Positions 55,346-64,000 of a DNA stretch of 64,000 nucleotides are shown piece after piece. The stretch is from Cydia pomonella (Eukaryota > Arthropoda > Insecta > Lepidoptera > Tortricidae): the NCBI RefSeq assembly GCF_033807575.1, contig NC_084704.1, positions 33,023,968 through 33,087,967 on the forward strand, read 5' to 3'. A program made the position numbers and the translations under genes. The notes below the pieces were generated by a model that worked only from the letters and a program-made list of their open reading frames with translations, ran no database searches and was not told the origin of the DNA. How positions within the stretch are numbered: the first letter of the stretch is position 1; each line of letters starts with the position of its first letter.

Positions 55346-56260
55346 ATTTAAGCTAAAATAATAAAATAATAATAAGTAATTCCTCTGTATGTCCATTATC
55401 TATATTGTTATATATATGTGTAGGTGGTTTTAAGTTTTATTTATTTAGTTCATACTTAATTTTAGTAATAGCTAGTGCGAGAATAATAACAATTAAAAGT
55501 ATTAAAATGATTGTAATATTAAATAAGTAGAAATTATTAAATTTTACTAAAGATACCTTGCACGTCTCAAAACTCGTTTGCATGCACGCCATTATTATAT
55601 TATATGAAGACCGAACTTGAATTAAATTGACCAGCTTTAAGAGGGGAATAACGCAAAATAGTAGTTTTTATATTGAATTTTTATGTTTTTAACAAGAATT
55701 AATGCCATAAAAAACGGAAACTAGACAAAGACAAGATACAAGGGCAAAGTAAAGCATTCAACCAAAACCTTAAAAAATTTAAGTTGACTTATTGGAAGAA
55801 AAACGAGAACACGTCTTATTTTCAATTGTATATCGGTATCGCATACTATTATTCCTTTAGTATTTATAAAATTGGTAGTGATATGGCTGAGGGATCTGAT
55901 GAGCAAATATCATAAGTAAATTTTGGGAGTTATCGAGATAAAAGGTAAAAACCCGCGCGATGGCCAAATCTTCCGTCGCAAATTTTGCTTTTAATTTCCT
56001 GGCTTTACGTCCCCTCCTAACATTGGATATCCTGGCCGATCCTTGCCCGGGCTACTTTAACAACATAAAAGTAAATGAATCCGCCCGGACAGTCCGACCA
56101 TGCACTTTAATTAGGTCATTTATATTTAAACACGCCGACTCGTTACTGGGAACATCGTTGTTCTGGGACAGTGTTCAGCGGTGGAACAATATAATTCTTA
56201 TCGATATATAATTATGTTTATAAGACGCTTAAGGGAGAGTGGTTGATCGGCACTTAAGAC
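55346..56260. other. Unassigned sequence
   Basis: No gene is recognised. 55950-56180 is GC-richer and holds an 83-codon frame (MAKSSVANFAFNF start) with no known domain. Confidence 0.3.
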
Positions 56261-56261
56261 G

Positions 56262-56530
56262 ATAGTCCGCGGAGGAAGACTCGCGCAAAATCACCTTTTC
56301 ATCCAAACGTAGTCCTCATTTTACCTCTCTGCATATTAACATTATTGAAAATATTTTGACACAACTGGTTGTATATCAACCACAGCTATACTCTATATTA
56401 GATTTTTTATTTTATTTTTAATTATTATAAGACTTAGGAGCATTCAAAAATTTGCTAAAATCTGGTTTTCGCTCAAAATTTTTACAGTAATCAAAAAATC
56501 TATAAAAGTCAAATGTAGCTAGTGTGGTTA
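56262..56530. repeat. Foldback repeat family F, copy 4, truncated
   Basis: Left arm and centre are present (actcgcgcaaaatcaccttt, aacgtagtcctcattttacc, gttgtatatcaaccacagct). The right arm stops near 56530, where an RTE LINE tail begins. It preserves the empty site used by the transposon at 8288-10754. Confidence 0.75.
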
Positions 56531-56536
56531 CTATAC

Positions 56537-56890
56537 ATCATCATCATGAACTTAAGAGTTACGAGTATTCTCTTGTCGGTGGAGTATCTTTCAGCGTTTC
56601 CTATCTTACGCCAGCTCTTTAACTTTTTGATACGACACGACCCCTATTTTTTCTTTCGCTTGGTCTAAGTAACTGCGCCTGGGTTTTCCTTTACCTCGCT
56701 TGCGTTCTATCCGCTCCTCCAGGATAGTATTAAGGAAGGGATCGTGTCGTATTAAACGTCCAATCATTCCGCGTCTGTTTTCTATAGTGTTCAGAATAGC
56801 ACTTCTTTCACTCTTCGTAGCACCTCTTCATTCGTTACCTTGTCTCTCCAACGAATGCCCACGCTAGCTCATGATAGTTGAGGTATTTAA
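56537..56890 (-). pseudogene. RTE-type LINE, C-terminal remnant
   Basis: The minus strand reads WRDKVTNEEVLRR, ERSAILNTIENRRGMIG, RLIRHDPFLNTILEERIE, then KPRRSYLDQAKEKIG and WDRKRWK. This is the expected series at the C-terminus of RTE-clade reverse transcriptases. A catcatcatgaa end at 56537 is the 3' tail. Catalytic motifs are missing, and one frame change lies near 56825. The copy is 5'-truncated and appears to have inserted into foldback copy 4. Confidence 0.75.
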
Positions 56891-56922
56891 ACAAACCTCT
56901 AAATTTTATCACAGATATACCT

Positions 56923-57054
56923 AGTCGCTATCAGATGCATCGGAGCGGCTGAGGTGATCACAAATATCAGAACACGCCTCTATTGTAAAGGAGTTAGAGT
57001 GCGTGTTCAGATATTTTGAGCGCCCCAGTCGCTCCGATATATCTGATAGCGACT
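56923..57054. mobile_element. Foldback MITE of about 132 bp
   Basis: Left arm agtcgctatcagatgcatcg, gagcggctgaggtgatcaca; right arm cccagtcgctccgatatatc, tgatagcgact. Arms are about 60 bases, imperfect. TA lies close to both ends. Confidence 0.78.
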
Positions 57055-57194
57055 GTACATATTACGCGCATTGCTAGTCGAGCGATAAGGTGTGTCGGCC
57101 CATCTGGAGATCGCGGGTATTTTTCTTAGTGTTTTTCTTCCCCGAAAAGTATACATAAGTCCCATCCGAGAAACGCTATAATTTGAATCCGAAT

Positions 57195-57280
57195 TACCGT
57201 ACAGATACGGTCAAGGAATTGAATTTCAGTATCATTTCGTACATTGTTACAGTGATAATACCATCCTTAGCAACTTTTTT
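57195..57280 (+). repeat. Dispersed repeat, partner of 5628-5716
   Basis: gaattgaatttcagtatcat, ttcgtacatt, cagtgataata and ccttagcaac follow the same order as at 5628-5716. Confidence 0.55.
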
Positions 57281-57418
57281 ATTAACTGTCACTATACTCG
57301 TAACTGTAGTTCAAATATAATGTTGATACCTACTTTAGTATGTTAGATTTGGACTATTCTACGAGTCGGATTTGGGAATGTTAGGTATTCACAACAAGAA
57401 TGTCACTGCAAAAATATA

Positions 57419-57460
57419 ACGAAACGTGCCGAGAAAATATATTTTCTCGACACGTTTCGT
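57419..57460. other. Loop-free palindrome of 42 bases
   Basis: acgaaacgtgccgagaaaat and its complement attttctcgacacgtttcgt meet head to head around a central at, with one mismatch. It could be a binding site for a dimer, a hairpin or the core of a MITE. Confidence 0.7.
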
Positions 57461-57639
57461 CCTATCGGCACTGCCTTCTAACCTTTGTCTCGTCTTGGCG
57501 GGGGCACGGCCGTGCTCCCAGATATACATACCTAGTCAAACTAGTTAATTTTTCAACACTTATACAATACGAGTATTAACAATCTAATCACAATATACGC
57601 CATCGCGTTTCCGAATAACGCCGAGCTAAGTCAAGTAAG

Positions 57640-57735
57640 CACAAACGTTTACTGATATTTGGACAGTGTGCAAGTTAAATTAACTCCGGAGTGATTACTC
57701 TCCATATGAGGTTAGCAAGCCTATTTGAACGTACA
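57640..57735 (+). repeat. Dispersed repeat U3, copy 1
   Basis: tttggacagtgtgcaagtta, gagtgattactctccatatg and aggttagcaagcc recur in the same order at 59047-59145. Confidence 0.6.
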
Positions 57736-57739
57736 CTGG

Positions 57740-59045
57740 CATCAGAATGTCATTTAACTGATTTCATTCAGTTAACATGCATTTCGCTCGTACTTGTGTT
57801 AGTGCGGGCGAGACGCACGATAACTAAATACCATGATTCAAATATGATTCTGTGTCAGCCAATACAGCCACAGCCCAATGCTACAGGCCAATTCGAACTT
57901 ACTCTTTCTTATACATTGCGCTATTTATTACCGTTATGTTAAAATATCATTTGAATCGGATGTCCACATCCAACGTGTTAAGGGATTTGAGTTGAGATTT
58001 AGGATCCTCCTGAAACCTGAGGCCATTACAATGGCTTTATTCCAAAACTTGAGAGGGAAGAATAGTTTTGCGATCCTAACGAAATAACGGTACTTTTCTA
58101 TGAAATTCCATTTCGGGAGAAAAAGGTTTCCACTAATGAAATCTCAACAAATCACTTTGATTTTGATGTCGATCGGTTCAGCATAAGATACTCTAGGTTT
58201 ATCGGTTTCGATTTAAAAAAAAAACCTTTTTTTCGTATTGCAAATTTTGAAAAAAAAAAAGGAAAACTAGTTTTTCGTTATGTCAATAGCATACTAAAAA
58301 ATCATGGAGAATGGAAAATATTTAGAGGTTTAAAAACGTTTCCTCTTTTTTATGGACGAGTACGTGGTAAAACTTCCCTCTTAATTTTAACTTTTATTAA
58401 ATAAGTCAAGGTTCCAAATTCAAAGACTCTGGGACTTAGGAGGGTATACTATAGTTCATTGTGCAACGAGGGGGGGTAAGTGAAATATTGGATACGAGGG
58501 AATTAAAGACCCGAGTTTGCAATATTCTTACCCCTGGAGTTACACACAATGTTTTTCATCACACTTGCGAAGAAAAAACTAAATTTAAAGCGAAACAATT
58601 CTTAAATACGGTGACATATCAAACATTCGTCCGCCTTATTGTAATTTTTTGGCAGGTGAGGCATCGAAGGCACAGACCTATTCGGTATTCAGCCACGATT
58701 GAAAATTATGTAAATATATTTTAAACGGCTGTTAAATTAATCAAATTAAATAATTTTATACATAAACAAAAATATTAAATTATAAACGTCAGCATTTTGA
58801 AAGTATAACTCATTTATACTACTTGGTTTGTATGGATAAATGACATAATTTAAAAAAAAGCTATAAAAATTAGTTTTTTTTTCACAATCCATAACTCCCC
58901 CGGGAACAAAATAGGCATTTGTCCTTAAAAAAATTACTAACCTAACCTAGTCCAATTTGGCACAATATGAACTAAACAGAAAAAGCGATTATAAAATTAA
59001 ATCAAGCGATTTTGGCGGAATTACCTCGTATCGCCGTAAACCCTA
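57740..59045. other. Unassigned; possible repeat near 58440-58640
   Basis: No gene is recognised. At 58455-58560 the imperfect inverted motif gtgcaacgagggggggtaag / cttacccctggagttacaca suggests a foldback. A-rich runs lie at 58214 and 58249. Confidence 0.3.
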
Positions 59046-59046
59046 G

Positions 59047-59145
59047 CTAAGTAAAGAGCAGTAACGTTATATTCGGACAGTGAGCAAGTAAAATGAGCTC
59101 GAGTGATCACTCTCCAGACGCGGTTAGCTCGTTGTGACCGAACGT
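59047..59145 (+). repeat. Dispersed repeat U3, copy 2
   Basis: ttcggacagtgagcaagtaa, gagtgatcactctccagacg and cggttagctcg match 57640-57735. Confidence 0.6.
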
Positions 59146-60355
59146 GTGTTACACTTTTTACGTTTTTACCTTTTTGTTCTACTAGTAGTGCCTTGGGAGT
59201 ATGTATTTATGGGCTGCTTTTTATACTGTCTGAGTTATGTAGAACTGAGTGAAATAAAATAGCAGTGAAAGAGAAAATGAGAATTAAGGGAATATTATTA
59301 CTTCAGATAAATCATATTGGAATTATAGGAATTTAAATTGAAGATTTCAAAAGGCGCACATGTCTTTCCGTCGACACATTCGGTAATCTTGCCTAAACAT
59401 AAGCAAAATGAAACTGTTAGTGTTATAATAAGTGTAGTTAATGCCGCAAGCGAGTTGAATGGAGACCTGACAGACTCAAAGAGGTGGTTGGGGTATGATG
59501 GCGACGCTCGTATCATAGGTAATTGAAACGTGCAAAACAAGATGATTTATGAAATAGGTATATTATATTATAAAATAATATACCTATTTAAAAGTTCTGA
59601 AATTCTAAGTGATGTAAGGCTGAGAGTGAGTTGGACGGAGCTATTTGTAGGAACTTTGTTATAATTATTACGCGTTGCATGTCGAAGGTTAGTTGGAAGA
59701 GATTCCTTATTTATTATTGAATCAAGTTATCGTAACATTACAGCGTACACCAAAGCGTTACGTAGATTCATAACTTAAAAACTACTTATTTATTAATTAA
59801 AAACTAACTTACATCTACGAATATCTATCTTGCATCCTTTCAAGCACTCCCTTCCACTCAGATATCAGCCTTCCTATCCCTGTCGCAAACAAATCACACT
59901 CTGGTAGTGCCGTGAGTAAGGGGTTACAAGGAGGACAAGTTCGTCTTTATACCTCAATTTTGATACGAAAATGTAACCAACGAACCTGTAGTGTGTACAA
60001 TAAAATGATTATTTCCGTCAGTAGTAAAAAGCTGCAAATTTTTAAAAAAAGGCGCGAAGGGTTAATAAAAAAAAGCCTTTTATTTCTTGTCTTATGTACT
60101 ATATGCCTAAATTAACATATTAACAGTAACTATACGTTACTGCCTGCAACATAAATGTGCGACGCACATAATTGTATAAATAGCATGTAAGCAATATTAG
60201 CCTATAAATAAGTTATGTTCAGTTTTACCCGCTCCTCTTTATACTTGCAAACCAAGAATACAACACATCTTCGGCAATGTATGAGTTTACTTAAATCTCC
60301 TTTCGATCCTCCAATTATCAACCTTATCGACTTATTTTAACAGTTTATTATTAAC
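59146..60355. other. Unassigned; perfect hairpin at 59552-59589
   Basis: aaataggtatattat pairs exactly with ataatatacctattt across an 8-base loop. No gene or element is otherwise recognised. Confidence 0.4.
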
Positions 60356-60356
60356 T

Positions 60357-60590
60357 AATACTTAATGTTAATGTTCTTCCTCCAAGAACCCCTGACAGGT
60401 GAAGGTCTCCTCCAAAGACAACCATTCTGTTCTTGACTAAGCTGTTCGTAGCCAGTTCTGCCCTGATATTTTTCTTATCTCATCTTGCCATCTTGCGTAG
60501 GGTCTGGCCTGCTTTCTTTTTCCTAGGAGCCATTCCAGGCTGTTACAATTTTGGTCCATCTCTTGTCTTGAAAGCGCGCGGGTTCTAATC
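60357..60590 (-). pseudogene. RTE-type LINE, C-terminal remnant
   Basis: The minus strand reads MDQNCNSLEWLL-type sequence, then KKESRPDPT or, in the neighbouring frame, KQARPYARWQDEIRKISGQN and WLRTA, then EWLSLEE and GFLEEEH. These match the last part of RTE-clade proteins. Frame changes and stops break it, and all catalytic motifs are missing. It lies just beyond the Copia LTR, which may have inserted into or beside it. Confidence 0.65.
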
Positions 60591-60633
60591 CCATAAAAAA
60601 ATTGAATTTCGCGCCTTTTTCTACTGAAAAAGT

Positions 60634-60838
60634 TGTTTGACAGACTATATAAGGCAAGTCTATAGGTATAGGTGGGGTCGGCAAAGTAAAAATACGTGTT
60701 GACTGTTCAACGTTCTGTATTCAAGTGAAGCAAGAATAATGATATTAAGCGAATGACAGATTGAGCGAATGAGTGAATGTATTTATACAATGAATGAATG
60801 AATGGAAGGTAGACTTGGATTTTTGTAATATACCAACA
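60634..60838 (-). mobile_element. Putative 3' LTR of the Copia element
   Basis: On the minus strand, directly after a purine-rich tract (60839-60852, tttttgagggggac), the sequence starts tgttggtatattacaaaaat. It contains a gaatg microsatellite and could end at ctgtcaaaca near 60634, giving TG...CA ends and 205 bases. The 5' LTR lies outside the window, so the end is provisional. Confidence 0.55.
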
Positions 60839-60852
60839 GTCCCCCTCAAAAA
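60839..60852 (-). other. Polypurine tract of the Copia element
   Basis: The minus strand reads tttttgagggggac directly before the putative LTR. Such a tract primes plus-strand DNA synthesis in LTR retrotransposons. Confidence 0.6.
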
Positions 60853-60973
60853 TTCAAGTATTTTATACATTTAATATACACTCTAATCAAACGCATTTTA
60901 AATACATTTTAATCATTTTATATTATTATCTTATGCAATCATATTAGATTTATATAATTCAATTATAATAGAA

Positions 60974-62125
60974 TCAAATTAAATTCAATCTTACTCTTAA
61001 TTCGTGAAACTTGGTCATTGGAATCGCCTTTGTGAACATATCTGCTAGTTGGTTTCCTGTGGAAATATATTCTAGCATTATCACATTATTATTTATTTGT
61101 TCACGGGTGAAATGATATTTTATATCAATGTGTTTTGACTTTTTGTGATTCGTGGGATTATTAGCAATGCTAATGCAACTATTGTTGTCTTCATAAATAA
61201 GTATAGGCTTAGTTACTTCTATATATACACTAATAAGTAACGATTTTATCCATATAGCCTCTTTTACAGCTTCAAATAGACCCATATATTCGGCTTCTGT
61301 TGAGGAAACGGCCACTGTATTTTGTTTACGTGTGCACCACGAAATTGTACAATTATCAAACATTTGAAATAAATATCCTGTTGTACTTTTTCTATCAGTT
61401 TCATCGCCTCCCCAATCAGAGTCCGCATAGCCGGTCATTAGCTGTTTATAATCACATTTATAATAAGTCAATTTAAGATTTAAAGTTCCTTTCACATATC
61501 TTAAAAGATGCTTTAAACATTTCCATAATTCCGCATTGCCTTTACTTTGAAATCTACTTAGAAAATTAACAGCCGCGCATAAATCAGGGCGCGTACAAAG
61601 CATTGCGTACATAAGGCAACCTATGACTTGTCTAGAGGGTGCATTGTATTGGACATCACTATTCAATGCGTCATAGTTTAATTTATTTGGGAACGGTGAT
61701 TTTGAGGGATTGCAATCACTCATGGAAAATTTGTTTAAAACATTTTGGAGATATGTTGATTGGTCCAAAGTTATTTTATCTTTAGTTCTCTCAATTCGTA
61801 TGCCAAGGAACAATTTAATATCATTTAAATCGGTCATTTCAAACTGTTTCATTAGACAGTTCTTAAGTTGTTGCATTGTTTGTACACATTTGGTTACTAT
61901 TATTAAATCATCAACATATAAAACTATATACACATTCAAATCGATCGAATTTTTATTCAATGTGTACAAACATGGGTCAACTTTCGAGCTTTCAAAACCC
62001 ATACCCTTAATCACCTGATCGAAACGTTCGTACCAGCACCGTGAAGACTGTTTTAAGCCATAGAGTGTTTTATTTAATTTACACACTTGATTAGACTTAG
62101 AGGAAATACCTTCTGGAACCTGCAT
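60974..62125 (-). pseudogene. Copia reverse transcriptase (C-terminal part) and RNase H
   Basis: This part of the polyprotein copies element RNA to DNA and removes the RNA strand, inside cytoplasmic particles. From 62125 it reads MQVPEG, LNKTLYGLKQSSRCWY near 18-32, the catalytic YVDD at 70-73, and FLGIRIER near 106. RNase H follows with GYADSDWGGD (D235), SSTEAEY (E277) and KHIDIKYHF, ending LADMFTKAI. It uses a different frame from the upstream polymerase half: around 62126-62140 a few codons normally present between MDVKTAF and the EDIYMQ motif are missing, which both shortens the protein and shifts the frame. The methionine at 62125 is therefore not a real start. Confidence 0.9.
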
Positions 62126-62139
62126 ATATATGTCCTCCT

Positions 62140-62900
62140 TTAAAATGCAGTCTTCACGTCCATATGATGGACAAGTAAATCATTTTGATTCGCAAATGCT
62201 AAAATCATTCTAAACGTAGTAATCCGCGCAACTGGGGCAAACGTTTCGTCATAATCTTCCAAATATTGTTGACTAAAACCTCGCGCTACTAATCGGGCCT
62301 TATATCGTATCGGTTCACCTAACTCGTTATTTTTAATAGTAAAAACCCATTTGCTACTTACAATATTTACACCACTAGGCTTATCCACAAGACACCAAGT
62401 TTGATTGCTACGTAATGAATCAATTTCACTTTTAATTGCACTTAACCACTCATTTGTATCTGGCCGATTGAAAATATCATTAAAATGCACAGGTAATGGT
62501 AACTGTTGTTTAGAACAAAGCGATAAAACTGCTAAATCTGGGTCATTCATTAATTCATAATTTTTAGAGGGTAGAATACGAATTCTATCGCTACGTCGTA
62601 AACAACTGGATTCGGTGTCGAGTGACTTGCTGCTAACGTCACTTTGTAACTGTTCATTGTTGTTATTTAGCGACTTGTTGTTTACGTCACTTTGTGTAAT
62701 GCCTATCAACTCCACCGAATTATTTGGCTTGTTGATTTTGGCGGGAATTTCATTATTGCTGCATATTGGCTTGATCAACTCCACCGACTCATGGTTCGGC
62801 TTGCTGATTTTATTAGGAATGTCATCACTGCATATTGACCTAGATTCACCAAAATTTGACTCGTCAAACAATACATCTCTGGCGATCAAAAAATTGATTA
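62140..62900 (-). pseudogene. Copia integrase C-terminus and reverse transcriptase N-terminal part
   Basis: Reading from about 62885, IARDVLFDESNFGE marks the end of the integrase-associated domain. A low-complexity linker rich in N, S and K follows, then the first part of the polymerase with WLSAIKSEIDSL, WVFTIKNNELGE, YKARLVARGFSQ, DYDETFAPVARI and HHMDVKTAF, which holds the first catalytic aspartate. The frame ends at a stop directly after this motif. It is offset from the integrase frame upstream (shift in a T6 run near 62876-62881) and from the polymerase frame downstream. The linker contains two related segments (KINKPN-SVELI and KISKPNHESVELI). Confidence 0.88.
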
Positions 62901-64000
62901 TTTTCAGTGTTAAATAATTTATAACCATTAGGCACATAACCAATTAAAATTGATTTAAATGATTTTTCGTCAAATTTGGTCTTTCTAGTTTTATTATGAA
63001 CATATGCAGTGGAACCGAATACCCTCAAGTGACTTATTTTCGGTTTTATACCATGCCACATTTCGTACGGGGTTTTGCCAATTAGCGCTTTAGTGGGTAG
63101 CCTGTTTATTAAATAAGTTGATGTTAACACGGCTTCGCCCCAAAACTGTTTACCCAATTTCGCACTTGTAAGCATGGTTCTAGCCATTTCGGTTAACGTA
63201 CGATTCATGCGTTCAGATACTGCATTTTGGACAGGTGTGTAGGGCACAGTTAAATGATATGATATTCCCTTGTTTACACAATAATCTTTGAACTCATTTG
63301 ACAGATACTCTCGGCCATTGTCGCAATATAAATTAACTACCTTATAATTAAATAGATTTTCGCTTTTAGAAACATAATCTTGAAAACATTTTAAAACTTC
63401 AGATTTCGAATGCAATAAGTGGGTAACCGTGTAATGCGTGTAATCATCGATAAAATTTACAAAATAGTTTTTATCATCAATTGTAGTGGGAGTTATGGGG
63501 CCACATACGTCACTGTGAACTATAAATAAGGGCCTGTTGTTTGTGCGTTCTGGTTTTGATTTTGCAAAAGGCAGTCGAGATTGTTTACCTAGAACGCATG
63601 GCTCGCATAACTCGTCGGTAGGTGGAATTATTTTATCAATTACAGAATAATCATCAATCATATTTTTAAGATTAATGAACTTCTGTTTATGTATATGTCC
63701 AAGCCTGTTATGCCATAAATTGTATAAATTTGAATTTCTATTTATATTTACACTCAACACCTTTAGCAAATTAATAGCAAATGTTATCTTAGACAGGTTA
63801 TTGCAAGTAGTGCCAGACATAATACACTTATTATTTTGATAAACACGAACGCCTTCCTTATTAAAAACAATTTCCATACCTGCTTTTTGCATTCGACTTA
63901 CTGACAGTAAATTATCGGGAACCTCCGTCGAATATAAAACATCTTCGAGGGAACCTTGTATTCCCATGTTGGTTGTGACATCAATACGACCTCGTCCTGT
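62864..64000 (-). pseudogene. Copia pre-integrase domain and integrase core
   Basis: Integrase inserts the DNA copy into the chromosome. The frame is open past the window edge, so its start is not visible. Numbered from the methionine at 63967, the zinc-binding residues are H86, H91, C121 and C124 (WHNRLGH and CEPC); the catalytic triad is D153 (HSDVCG), D216 (YCDNGREY) and E252 (SERMNR), with 35 residues between the last two, the DD35E arrangement. A region with FGSTAYVHN and ILIGYVPNGYKLF follows. The frame then departs from the family near 62880, at a run of six T on the plus strand in the sequence caattttttgatc-type context (read on the minus strand), and soon meets a stop. Confidence 0.9.

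Larger units (their letters stand above)
60634..64000 (-). mobile_element. Ty1/Copia retrotransposon, 3' part
   Basis: Running right to left: protease-to-integrase region (open at the window edge), integrase, reverse transcriptase, RNase H, polypurine tract and LTR. Integrase before reverse transcriptase is diagnostic of Ty1/Copia. Gag and the 5' LTR lie beyond position 64000. Two frame changes make this copy inactive as read. Confidence 0.92.

Overview
The window looks like nuclear DNA of a ditrysian moth or butterfly. It is AT-rich, no long open reading frame resembles a host gene, and it is packed with repeats typical of Lepidoptera: tRNA-derived SINEs whose A and B boxes are readable, RTE- and CR1/Jockey-type LINE 3' ends, a Copia retrotransposon, and many TA-flanked foldback MITEs. 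The species cannot be named from the sequence. No host protein-coding gene, rRNA gene, functional tRNA gene or CRISPR array could be supported. The window is best read as intergenic or long-intron sequence.

Layout. 0.5-1.65 kb: a decayed long-TIR relative of Tc1/mariner. 1.65-2.66 kb: SINE fragments, one split by a 132-bp MITE. 7.3-7.6 kb: a full SINE. 8.2-11.0 kb: a foldback repeat split by an apparently intact 2.47-kb DDD transposon (8288-10754). 12.3-13.5 kb: a degenerate GAAGGCCGAAG repeat cluster interrupted by a LINE tail and a hairpin. 14.0-14.9 kb: a SINE holding a MITE, then a second large foldback MITE. 16-26.5 kb: LINE 3' ends, an RTE fragment and several foldbacks. 26.9-30.5 kb: a near full-length Jockey-group LINE (endonuclease plus reverse transcriptase) broken by two frameshifts. 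31-36 kb: MITEs and unclassified repeats. 36.4-39.25 kb: two 5'-truncated CR1/Jockey-type LINEs on the minus strand. 41-50 kb: foldbacks, SINEs, a degenerate repeat cluster at 44.75-45.55 kb and a hAT-type non-autonomous element at 48.75-49.27 kb. 50-57 kb: three more copies of the foldback family seen at 8.2 kb, LINE tails and RTE remnants. 60.6-64.0 kb: the 3' half of a Copia element on the minus strand, running off the window.

The elements do not form a pathway. They form a layered record of insertions, and several nested pairs give relative ages: MITE into SINE, MITE into SINE, LINE tail into SINE, transposon into foldback, LINE tail into Helitron-like repeat. The only protein-coding gene that reads through without a break is the transposase at 8912-9976. 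The remaining stretches look like single-copy sequence, with a few GC-richer islands that could be conserved non-coding DNA.
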